Of a stretch of DNA of 64,000 nucleotides, positions 26,030 through 33,909 are shown piece by piece; within the stretch, counting starts at the first letter, position 1, and each line of letters opens with the position of its first letter. The translations under genes were made by a program, and so were the position numbers. A model generated the notes under the pieces. It was not told where the DNA came from. It was given only the letters and a program-made list of their open reading frames with translations, and ran no database searches. Source of the DNA: Flaviflexus huanghaiensis (GTDB taxonomy: Bacteria > Actinomycetota > Actinomycetes > Actinomycetales > Actinomycetaceae); assembly GCF_014118685.1 (NCBI RefSeq), contig NZ_JACFAK010000005.1, positions 108,615 through 172,614 on the forward strand, written 5' to 3'.

Positions 26030-26887
26030 CTAGTTGGCGGCGCCGCGGTACAGGACGTCGACGAGTTGCTCGATGTTCTCTTCCACTGCCCTCGTTGCCG
26101 CGACCGTCAGTGGCGAGAACGTATACGTGTCGGGCGTCTGCTCGAGGAGTTGTTGCACGGCTTCGAGTGCCGCCTTATCGGCGTACGTGTAGTAGTTAAT
26201 CTTCCGAACGCCGCGTCGGATGCACTCGATGTATTCTGCTTCGCTCAGGCCGGACCCGCCGTGCATGACAATCGGCACGCCCGTGCGTTCCCGGAGCTCA
26301 GTGATGAGGTCGAAGTTGAGGTGGGGTTCGGCCTTATAGAGGCCGTGGACAGTGCCAAACGAGCAGGCAAGTGCAGTCACGCCCGAGGCCCGGACAAACT
26401 CCTCCGCCATCTGCGGGTCGGTGTACATCATGCTCGGATCCGATGACGTGGCCTCGGACCCGTCCTCGCGGCCCGGCATGACACCGAGCTCGGCCTCGAC
26501 CCCGTAGCCGTATTCGTTCGCGAGAGCGACAACGTCCCGAGTGACCTTGAGGTTGTCTTCGTAGGGCATGCGGGAGGCGTCGATCATCGCCGAGTTGAAG
26601 CCAACGTCGAAGCCGCGCTTGACGTAATCGAAGGTCTCCCCGTGGTCGACGTGGACGACGAGGGGAGCACTCGAGCGCTGTGCAAGGTCGACCATCACAG
26701 GGCCGATGTCCTCGATCGCGTTGATCACCTCATGGACCTCGGCGTGCTGAATGATGACGGGAACCTGTCGTCGCTCAGCCACTCGCACCGTCGCCAACAG
26801 CATCTCGTAGGTCGGCGTGTTGATGGCGGCGATGCCGCAATTGTTCCTCTCAGCGTAGTCGAGGGCTTCCTTGAGGCTGATCAGCAT
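26030..26887 (-). CDS. iolJ: Class II aldolase of the inositol cluster (IolJ-like)
   Basis: A 285-residue class II fructose-bisphosphate-aldolase-family protein. Zinc and catalytic residues appear in VVHVDHGE (His79, Asp81, His82), and MHGGSGL is the phosphate-binding loop. In the inositol pathway IolJ cleaves 2-deoxy-5-keto-gluconate 6-phosphate to dihydroxyacetone phosphate and malonate semialdehyde; that specificity is inferred from location, since glycolytic and tagatose aldolases share the fold. AAAGGAG precedes the ATG. It lies downstream of the iolE-like gene in the minus arm, with a possible -10 (TAGACT) at 26933-26938. Confidence 0.85.
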   Translation of the reverse strand: MLISLKEALDYAERNNCGIAAINTPTYEMLLATVRVAERRQVPVIIQHAEVHEVINAIEDIGPVMVDLAQRSSAPLVVHVDHGETFDYVKRGFDVGFNSAMIDASRMPYEDNLKVTRDVVALANEYGYGVEAELGVMPGREDGSEATSSDPSMMYTDPQMAEEFVRASGVTALACSFGTVHGLYKAEPHLNFDLITELRERTGVPIVMHGGSGLSEAEYIECIRRGVRKINYYTYADKAALEAVQQLLEQTPDTYTFSPLTVAATRAVEENIEQLVDVLYRGAAN

Positions 26888-26932
26888 GGTGGCTCCTTTG
26901 CATTCGGCGGCTACGGCGCCGCCACTCGGATC

Positions 26933-26938
26933 AGTCTA
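26933..26938 (-). promoter_or_regulatory. Possible -10 box for the aldolase gene
   Basis: Minus-strand TAGACT lies 51 nt before the aldolase ATG, in the 170-nt gap between it and the iolE-like gene. No clear -35 is visible. The gap contains no gene. Confidence 0.3.
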
Positions 26939-27057
26939 TGCCGGTTCTTCGAGGCCGACTGGGAGGTCGGTCCCGAATGTGCGGGGGTGGGCACCGCGCC
27001 CGCGATCGGTCGTGTCGGGCTGGGGCGCGGGGCGTGAGGACCGATCGACGGCGAATG

Positions 27058-27927
27058 TCAGCGCGGGATATCGAATGCACGCAGGGCTTCGAGGGATGCT
27101 CGTGCGTTTGCGATGGGTCCCTCACGTGCCGCGGGCTCCCGGGTAAGCATGATGTCTTGTTCGAGGACGTAATATCCGCTGAAACCAGCTGCGTCGAGCG
27201 TCGCGACGATCGCTGCGAAGTCGACATCGCCCTGGCCGACAGGGGCGAACATGCCAGCCCTGACGGCCTCGCCCCACGTGAGCTCGCCCGCGATGAGCCG
27301 GTTGGCAATCGATGTGTCGACGTCCTTGGCGTGAACGATGGAGACCCGGTCGGCGTACGTCCTCGTCAGCGCGACGACATCGGCTCCGCCGCACGTGAGG
27401 TGTCCAGTGTCGAGGCACAGCCCAACGGACGTATTGTCGAGGACCCTGCGGACCTCATCGACGTTCTGCACCATCGTGCCCCAGTGCGGGTGGATGCAGG
27501 CATCGACACCGCGCCGCTCACATGCGTGAGCGATCCGGTCGATATTTTTCACCAACGTTGACCATCCCGCCTCATCGAGAACCGGGCGATCGTCATAGTT
27601 GGTCCTGCCGGAATCCGCGGCGAGCACGAGACACGATCCGCCCGCAACCTCGAAGGCATCGAGTTCCTTCTCAACATCGGGTACGGGGTCACTATCCGGG
27701 TCGTGCATGATCGCGAGGAAGAAGGAGCCGACCGCTTCGAGATCGTGCCGGGCAATAATCTCAGCCCGCTTTTCGGGTTCGGACGGCAACCAACCGGGTG
27801 GTCCGAACTCGGTTGCGGTGAGACCGATCTGCCGCATCTCTGACAGAACCCGGTCAGGCGACATCTGGTGGCCCCATGCGGGTACCTCGCATACCCCCCA
27901 CGTGATTGGGGCTCCTGCGATGTTCAT
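27058..27927 (-). CDS. TIM-barrel sugar-phosphate isomerase family protein, probable inosose dehydratase (IolE-like)
   Basis: A 289-residue xylose-isomerase-like TIM barrel: APITWGVCEV at the N-terminus, TATEFGPPGWLP, CIHPHWGT (metal-binding His), LCLDTGHLTCGG and IVHAKDV. In the cluster it is the only candidate for dehydration of scyllo-inosose (IolE); IolI isomerase has the same fold, so the choice rests on pathway need. AAGGAGACG precedes the ATG. It follows iolG on the minus strand with 39 nt between. Confidence 0.8.
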   Translation of the reverse strand: MNIAGAPITWGVCEVPAWGHQMSPDRVLSEMRQIGLTATEFGPPGWLPSEPEKRAEIIARHDLEAVGSFFLAIMHDPDSDPVPDVEKELDAFEVAGGSCLVLAADSGRTNYDDRPVLDEAGWSTLVKNIDRIAHACERRGVDACIHPHWGTMVQNVDEVRRVLDNTSVGLCLDTGHLTCGGADVVALTRTYADRVSIVHAKDVDTSIANRLIAGELTWGEAVRAGMFAPVGQGDVDFAAIVATLDAAGFSGYYVLEQDIMLTREPAAREGPIANARASLEALRAFDIPR

Positions 27928-27966
27928 GTCGTCTCCTTGCGAGCTGGGGCTGTCACAGTGTCAAGA

Positions 27967-28947
27967 TCAGAGCGAGATGATGGTACCGGTTCGCGCTGAC
28001 CTGTCGGCTGCCTCTGCAATCTCGAGGGCCCGCCGACCGTCCTCAATCGTCGGGTCCGGTGTGCGGCCTTCAGCCAATGCCAGCAGAAACTCATCAAGCT
28101 CACGCCTATAGGCGTCTTCGTAGCGGCTGAGGAAGAAATCGAGATAGGGGTCCTGAGCGTCGGTCGAGTCCGCCGTCGACACCCGTACGGTTGTCGGGCG
28201 CACGTTGTCGGCGTTGAGGGTACCGTTGCTCCCAAAAACCTCAAGGCGCTGGTCATAGCCAGCGGCACAGTGCCTCGAGTTCGTGATCGTCGCTGTCCGG
28301 CCCTCGGAGTTCACGAGGGTGACGATGGCGCCATCGAAGTCGCCCGTCTGCTCAAGCGCCGGGTCAAGGTTCTGGCCGATAGCGACGACGGAAACGATGT
28401 CGCCGAGGAAGTGGCGCGCCATGTCAAAGTCGTGGATCGTCATATCCTTGAAGATCCCACCCGATGTCGGGATGTAATCCATGGGGGGCGGGGCAGGGTC
28501 ACGAGAAATGATCGTGACCTGCTCGACGTCGCCGATGACTCCGGCCTCGACGAGATGGTGAAGACGAGCGAAGGACGGGTCGAATCTCCGGTTGAAGCCG
28601 ATCATGACCGTCGCGTCGAGCCCGGCGAGCTCCGCTTCGAGCGCGTCGACGTGACCAAGATCAGCGGCGACCGGCTTCTCGCATAGCACCGGCCTGCCTC
28701 GGCGGGCGGCCGCGACAATATGCTCGGGGTGGTACGCGGTGGGGGAACACACGATGACGGCATCGACCTCGTCGAGCAGGTCGTCGATTGATTCTGTCGG
28801 TCGGCCCCCGTAGGCCTGGGTGAACGCCGTTGCGGACGAGAGCGACGGCTCCATAACCGCGGCGAGCTCCGTATTCGGATGATGCAGCACCGACCTCGCA
28901 TGTACGTGGGCGATGCGGCCGGCTCCGATGATGCCAATCTTGATCAC
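27967..28947 (-). CDS. iolG: Inositol 2-dehydrogenase family oxidoreductase (IolG-like)
   Basis: GFO/IDH/MocA oxidoreductase, 326 residues. Rossmann motif GIIGAGRIAHVHA is at the N-terminus and the EKP motif is in VLCEKPVAADL; GIFKDMTIHDFDMARHFLG carries the substrate Asp/His. It oxidises myo-inositol to scyllo-inosose with NAD, the first pathway step. GTG 28947 gives the family-like start VIKIGIIGAG; the frame is open 126 nt further but that extension is not family-like. A strong promoter lies about 100 nt upstream, leaving a leader of about 90 nt. Confidence 0.88.
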   Translation of the reverse strand: MIKIGIIGAGRIAHVHARSVLHHPNTELAAVMEPSLSSATAFTQAYGGRPTESIDDLLDEVDAVIVCSPTAYHPEHIVAAARRGRPVLCEKPVAADLGHVDALEAELAGLDATVMIGFNRRFDPSFARLHHLVEAGVIGDVEQVTIISRDPAPPPMDYIPTSGGIFKDMTIHDFDMARHFLGDIVSVVAIGQNLDPALEQTGDFDGAIVTLVNSEGRTATITNSRHCAAGYDQRLEVFGSNGTLNADNVRPTTVRVSTADSTDAQDPYLDFFLSRYEDAYRRELDEFLLALAEGRTPDPTIEDGRRALEIAEAADRSARTGTIISL

Positions 28948-29044
28948 GTCATTAGCCAATTCTCTCGACGGTGGGACACGATAAGCATAGGCGCGCGCGG
29001 CCCGCACGCGTACGTGCCACATCGTGATGTCCGGCCACGTCTCC

Positions 29045-29091
29045 ACGTTAGATCGACCGGTCCACCCGGTCAATCATTTGTTCTAACAAAT
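29045..29091 (-). promoter_or_regulatory. iolG promoter with adjoining palindromic operator
   Basis: On the minus strand, -35 TTGACC (29068-29073) and -10 TAACGT (29045-29050) are separated by 17 bp. Immediately upstream of the -35 is the inverted repeat ATTTGTT-N2-AACAAAT (29076-29091), 7-bp arms. This is AT-rich in a GC-rich neighbourhood and is a good candidate site for the GntR regulator encoded next to it. Confidence 0.65.
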
Positions 29092-29124
29092 ACGGGGTCA
29101 GGACGCTCGGCAGGTCCGGAGGTG

Positions 29125-29889
29125 TTAGTCCGCGACGAGTGGGATGGTGATGTTGTACTGGGAGGCGTCGTACACGTGCTTACCGAACTCAACGACCTCG
29201 CCGGAGACGCTGTAAGCCGTGCGCTCAATCGTGAGGAGCGCCGCTCCGGTCTCGATGCCAAGCAACGTCGCTTCCCGGTGGTTAGCGACCCGAGCCCCGA
29301 TTGTCTGCGCCCCGGTCGACAGCTTGACCCCGCGCTCCGACAGGCAGGCGTACAAACCCTTACGCGACAGCTCCGTGAGGGTTGGCGCGACCGCTGCGGG
29401 TATCGTGTTGTGCATAATTCCGAGCGGTCGGTCGTTGATTGACCGCAACCTCTCGATGGTGACGACTTCGTCGCCGACATCGCATGCGAGCATCGCCGCC
29501 TGGCCTTCGTCAGCAAGTTGAACCTGGTACGAGAGAACCTCCGTGTGGGTGACAAAGCCCGCTGCCTCAAGGTCTGCGTTAAGCGAGGTGAGGCCAATCT
29601 GGCGATGAACGTGCGTGGGTGTCACCCTCGTGCCCACCCCGCGTCTGCGCACGAGAAGTCCGCTACTCACGAGCTCCTGGAGGGCGCGTCGTGCCGTCGG
29701 GCGCGACACAGTGAGCCGTTGGGCGAGCGACACCTCATCCTCAATGAGACGGCCCGGCTCAATGACACCTGACATGATGAGCTTTGTCAGGGGAGCGGCA
29801 ATCTGTTGATACAGCGGCGTCGCCGAGCTGCGGTCCAGTGCAATGTCGGCAACGTACGGGGTATCAGAGCTGGCGGGCGCAATGGACAT
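29125..29889 (-). CDS. GntR/HutC-family transcriptional regulator of the inositol cluster
   Basis: N-terminal winged helix (about 20-90) with PLYQQIAAPL and the recognition segment SLAQRLTVSRPTARRALQELVSSGLLVRRRGVGT, followed by a UTRA effector-binding domain (about 105-250). HutC-type regulators sense a pathway metabolite. Placed between the two divergent iol arms, it most likely represses both. ATG 29889 with GAGGA just upstream gives 254 residues; a GTG at 29916 would add nine. Confidence 0.88.
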   Translation of the reverse strand: MSIAPASSDTPYVADIALDRSSATPLYQQIAAPLTKLIMSGVIEPGRLIEDEVSLAQRLTVSRPTARRALQELVSSGLLVRRRGVGTRVTPTHVHRQIGLTSLNADLEAAGFVTHTEVLSYQVQLADEGQAAMLACDVGDEVVTIERLRSINDRPLGIMHNTIPAAVAPTLTELSRKGLYACLSERGVKLSTGAQTIGARVANHREATLLGIETGAALLTIERTAYSVSGEVVEFGKHVYDASQYNITIPLVAD

Positions 29890-29997
29890 GCTTCCTCGTG
29901 TGCGGGGCGGGTTCACGTTACATTAAGCACACACGAGCGAGCTTTGTAAAGTCCGTCAAGCGCCAATTTGCCGTGCTCTGAGCAACGGTGCGGACAA

Positions 29998-30026
29998 TTG
30001 ACTAAACATTAGCTGTCGCAGATGAT
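29998..30026 (+). promoter_or_regulatory. Promoter of the iolC-B-D-A arm
   Basis: -35 TTGACT (29998-30003) and -10 GATGAT (30021-30026) with a 17-bp spacer. It lies 35 nt before the iolC GTG, which has AGGTAAGGAG at 30046-30055. The spacer includes CTAA-ACA-TTAG, a short dyad that could bind a regulator, but it does not match the iolG operator. Confidence 0.55.
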
Positions 30027-30060
30027 GGGAAGTGCCCTGTCGACGAGGTAAGGAGCCGCC

Positions 30061-31002
30061 GTGACCGTTGACGTTCTCACAATGGGCAGATGCGGGGTGG
30101 ACATTTATCCCCTTCAGACCGGCCTCGGCTTGGAAGAGGTCACAACCTTCGGGAAATTCCTCGGCGGATCGCCGACTAATGTCGCGGTCGCGGCTGCACG
30201 GTTAGGGCACTCGGCGGCCACCGTCACCGGCGTCGGCAACGATCCATTCGGACGCTTCGTCCGTTCTGACATGAGACGGCTCGGGGTTTCCGATGAGTAC
30301 GTCATCGTCACCGACCTCAACACGCCCGTCGTCTTTTGCGAGATCTTTCCGCCGGATAACTTCCCTCTCTATTTCTACCGTCAACCCTCGGCGCCTGACC
30401 TGCAACTGACGGCCGCCGACATTCCAGAACATGCGGTGCGGGATGCGAAGGTCTTCTTAATCTCCGGTACAGGACTGTCGGAAGAGCCGTCGCGTTCCGC
30501 CCACCACCACGCGCTAAAGGTGCGTGGCGGCGCCCGATGGACCATCGCCGATCTCGACTATCGGCCCATGTTCTGGGAGAGTCCAGAAACTGCCTCTCGC
30601 GAAATTTCCGCCGTACTTGAACGCGTCAACGTCGCTGTCGGCAACCTCGAGGAGTGCGAGGTCGCTGTCGGTGAGAGCGAGCCTGATCGAGCAGCCGATG
30701 CGCTGCTCGATCGCGGCATCGACCTCGCCATCGTCAAACAAGGCCCACGAGGCACGCTCGCCAAGACAGCCGATGAGCGGGTCGACATCCCCGTCATGCC
30801 GGTCGACGTCGTGAACGGACTCGGTGCGGGCGACGCCTTCGGTGGTTCGCTGGCTCACGGACTCATCATGGGCTGGGACCTGGCGCGCACTATCGAGTTC
30901 GCATCCGCCGCTGGCGCCATCGTCGCGTCGCGGCTTGAGTGCTCGACCGCCATGCCCTACGAGAATGAGGTCCTCGACCTCATCGGCCACAACCGACGTT
31001 GA
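30061..31002 (+). CDS. iolC: 5-Dehydro-2-deoxygluconokinase
   Basis: PfkB/ribokinase-family kinase, 313 residues, phosphorylating 5-dehydro-2-deoxygluconate (DKG) to DKG 6-phosphate. N-terminal GGSPTNVAVAAARLG and C-terminal NGLGAGDAFGGSLAHG, with the catalytic Asp in GAGD, are the two PfkB signatures. It is 40 nt upstream of iolB. Other PfkB sugar kinases are possible from sequence alone, but the neighbours fix the role. Confidence 0.92.
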   Translation: MTVDVLTMGRCGVDIYPLQTGLGLEEVTTFGKFLGGSPTNVAVAAARLGHSAATVTGVGNDPFGRFVRSDMRRLGVSDEYVIVTDLNTPVVFCEIFPPDNFPLYFYRQPSAPDLQLTAADIPEHAVRDAKVFLISGTGLSEEPSRSAHHHALKVRGGARWTIADLDYRPMFWESPETASREISAVLERVNVAVGNLEECEVAVGESEPDRAADALLDRGIDLAIVKQGPRGTLAKTADERVDIPVMPVDVVNGLGAGDAFGGSLAHGLIMGWDLARTIEFASAAGAIVASRLECSTAMPYENEVLDLIGHNRR

Positions 31003-31042
31003 GGCCGTAGCGCAGACATCATGCCGAGGATGTGGAGAGAAC

Positions 31043-31933
31043 ATGAAGGACAACGACACATACGTCATCAGGGCAAACGAGACGGCCGAGGGCCCCTACG
31101 ACACGGTCATCACCACTGCCCGCGCCGGCTGGGAGTACTGCATGCTGCGGGTCGCGGCGCTCGGGGCGGGCGACGAGATCGAGGTGGAGACTGGGGAGAC
31201 AGAGCTTCTCGTTCTGCCGCTGTCCGGTGCCGCACATGTCACGATCGACGGTGCAACCTATGAGCTTGCTGGTCGCGAATCCGTCTTCACCGACATCACC
31301 GACTACCTCTACGTCCCGCGGGGGACGAGCTTCCTGCTGAGGGCGACGAGCGCCGGACGGTTTGCGCTGCCAGCGACGAAAGCGTGGAAGGACCTGCCTG
31401 TCCGGCTCTGCCCGCGCTCCGAGGTGACGACCAGCATTCGCGGACGCGGAATCATGACCCGTCAGGTGAACAACTATGCGCTCGGAAACCGGGTCTAGAC
31501 ATCCCGTCTGCTCGTGTGCGAGGTGCTGACTCCCGGCGGCAACTGGTCTTCCTACCCGCCGCATAAGCACGATGAACACACGGACGTCGAGCGGGAACTT
31601 GAAGAAATTTACCACTTCGACATCCGAGGTGGCGGCCCCGACAGCACGCGTGACGGATTCGGTCTCCAACGCGTCTACTCATCAGGGAAGGATATCGACG
31701 TCTGCGCCGAGGTCCGCTCGGGCGATACGGTGCTCGTCCCCTGGGGTTATCACGGCCCATCCGTAGCTGCCCCCGGCCACGACATGTATTACCTCAATGT
31801 CATGGGCGGACCCGCGGAAGATGCGAGGTGGCTCATGACCGACGATCCCCACCACACGTGGCAACGGCAGGCGTGGGAAGGGGACGATATTGACCCCCGC
31901 GTGCCGTTTACTGCCCTCAACGAGGAGAACTGA
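31043..31933 (+). pseudogene. iolB: 5-Deoxyglucuronate isomerase with in-frame TAG
   Basis: IolB converts 5-deoxyglucuronate to DKG. The reading frame from ATG 31043 (RBS GGAGAGA) to TGA 31931-31933 would encode 296 residues, normal IolB length, but codon 152 at 31496-31498 is TAG. The frame does not shift: before it reads VNNYALGNRV and directly after TSRLLVCEVLTPGGNWSSYP, continuous with the family, and the cupin histidines (PPHKHDEH) lie after the stop. A single base change from GAG, AAG or CAG would explain it. It may be a true nonsense mutation, a sequencing error or read-through. A GTG at 31514 could allow restart of the second half. Confidence 0.9.
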
Positions 31934-31934
31934 C

Positions 31935-33815
31935 ATGGAGACTGTTCGGCTCACAGTCGCGCAGGCGACGATTCGCTTCCTCGTCAACCAGCACGTCGAA
32001 AGAGATGGCGTGACTCAACGGTTCTTCGCTGGCGCCTTCGGTATCTTCGGCCATGGAAACGTCGCCGGGATTGGGCAGGCCCTCCTCCAAAACGAGATCG
32101 ACCCGATTCCGGATGGCGGGTCGATTCCGTACGTCATGCCGCGCAACGAACAGGGGATGGTTCACGCGGCTACCTCCTACGCGAAGGCGAAAAACAGACT
32201 CCAGACGATGGTGTGCACCTCCTCCATCGGGCCCGGCGCGCTCAACATGGTGACCGGCGCCGCAGTCGCCACGACAAACCGGTTGCCCGTGCTCCTTCTT
32301 CCTTCCGACCAGTTCGCCACCCGCATTCCCGACCCGGTCCTGCAACAGGTCGAGAACTCCCAGACGCTTGACACGTCGGTCAACGACGCCTTCCGACCCG
32401 TCTCCGTCTTCTTCGACAGGATCAACCGGCCCGAGCAACTCGTGCCCTCCCTCATGCAGGCGATGAGGGCCTTAACTGATCCGGCTGACACCGGCGCCGT
32501 CACCATCGCCATGCCGCAGGATGTTCAGGCTGAGGCCTACGACTTCCCCGCCTCCGCATTTGCAGAGCGTGTGTGGCACGTACGCCGAACCCCACCGGAC
32601 GTAGCGGCTCTCGACCGCGCCCTCACCCTCATAAGAGCAGCGAAGAGGCCGCTTGTCATCGCTGGCGGCGGCGTCACCTACTCCGATGCCTCCGAAGCTC
32701 TCCGCGCCTTCGCAACCGCGACCGGAGTGCCGGTCGCGGACACCCATGCGGGCAAGGGCGCGATGAACTTCGACAGCCCCCAGTCTGTTGGCGGAGTCGG
32801 ATCGACCGGCGCCGCGTCAGCCAATCACCTCGCGGAGGATGCCGATCTCATTATCGGCATCGGAACCCGCTACTCTGACTTCACGACCGCATCCCGCTCC
32901 CAGTTCAAAAACCCGACGGTTCAGTTCCTCAACATCAACATCAAGCCCTTCGACGCCGTGAAGAATGGGGCGGAGATGATGGTGGCAGATGCTCGAGAAG
33001 CGCTGACGGCGCTCGCCAATGCGCTCGCGGACTGGCATGTTTCCGATGAGTACGCGAAGAAGATCGCGGAGGAGCGCGTGGCGTGGGCGAAGGTGACCGA
33101 CGCGTGCTACAAGACTCGACATCACCCCGTGCCCGCCCAAACCGAGGTGTTCGGGGCACTGAACGACATGATGGGTGATAAGGACGTCCTCATTAATGCG
33201 GCTGGCTCCATGCCCGGGGATCTTCAGGCTCTCTGGCGGGCGCGTACGCCCGATCAGTATCACGTTGAATACGCATTCTCAGCTATGGGGTACGAGATTC
33301 CGGCGGCGATGGGAGTGAAGATGGCGCTCCCCGAATCCGAGGTTGTCGCCATCGTCGGTGACGGCACGTATCAGATGCTCCCGATGGAGCTTGCCACCAT
33401 TGTCCAGGAGCGGCTCAAGGTCATTATCGTCCTCCTGCAAAATCACGGATTCGCCTCTATCGGCGGGTTGTCGGCGGCCGTGGGTTCGCAACGCTTCGGC
33501 ACGCGATACCGAATGGGGGGCGGCTCGCACACGGGCGATGGAGAGTTCGTCCCGGTCGATATTGCGAAGAACGCTGAATCGTGGGGACTCACCGTGCTCA
33601 AGGTCACGACGATCGACGAATTCAAGGATGCCTTCCGTTCCGCTCAGGCGGCGCCGCGGGCGATGATGATTTACATCGAGACGAGCCCGGATGGTCCCAA
33701 TCCGCCGAGTAGTTCGTGGTGGGACGTCCCGGTCTCCCAGGTGTCTCGCATCGAGTCGACGACGTCCGCGTACACGGCATACGAGGCCGCTAAGCGCGAG
33801 CAGCGATGGTATTGA
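31935..33815 (+). CDS. iolD: 3D-(3,5/4)-trihydroxycyclohexane-1,2-dione hydrolase
   Basis: Thiamine-diphosphate enzyme, 626 residues, opening the ring of the diketo-inositol intermediate to 5-deoxyglucuronate. N-terminal pyrimidine-binding domain with MPRNEQGMVHAATSYAKA (catalytic Glu), central domain with AGGGVTYS, and C-terminal ThDP-Mg2+ motif beginning GDGTYQM and ending near LLQNHGF. ATG 31935 is 2 nt after the iolB stop and has GAGGAGAA upstream. The ribosome site means it can be translated despite the iolB nonsense codon, though polarity is possible. Confidence 0.95.
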   Translation: METVRLTVAQATIRFLVNQHVERDGVTQRFFAGAFGIFGHGNVAGIGQALLQNEIDPIPDGGSIPYVMPRNEQGMVHAATSYAKAKNRLQTMVCTSSIGPGALNMVTGAAVATTNRLPVLLLPSDQFATRIPDPVLQQVENSQTLDTSVNDAFRPVSVFFDRINRPEQLVPSLMQAMRALTDPADTGAVTIAMPQDVQAEAYDFPASAFAERVWHVRRTPPDVAALDRALTLIRAAKRPLVIAGGGVTYSDASEALRAFATATGVPVADTHAGKGAMNFDSPQSVGGVGSTGAASANHLAEDADLIIGIGTRYSDFTTASRSQFKNPTVQFLNINIKPFDAVKNGAEMMVADAREALTALANALADWHVSDEYAKKIAEERVAWAKVTDACYKTRHHPVPAQTEVFGALNDMMGDKDVLINAAGSMPGDLQALWRARTPDQYHVEYAFSAMGYEIPAAMGVKMALPESEVVAIVGDGTYQMLPMELATIVQERLKVIIVLLQNHGFASIGGLSAAVGSQRFGTRYRMGGGSHTGDGEFVPVDIAKNAESWGLTVLKVTTIDEFKDAFRSAQAAPRAMMIYIETSPDGPNPPSSSWWDVPVSQVSRIESTTSAYTAYEAAKREQRWY

Positions 33816-33909
33816 GACGAGGCTGGATCATTGGGCACGCACGATGTCGCGTCCGCACAGATCGGAGCGCAAGGTCCGCCTCGACACCTAGCGGAGCGGA
33901 GGAGTTCAT

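Noticed and set aside
31514..31933. A separate 139-residue cupin gene after iolB
   Set aside because: It is in the same frame as the iolB first half, continues the IolB sequence directly after the TAG, and has no ribosome site; treated as the second half of interrupted iolB.
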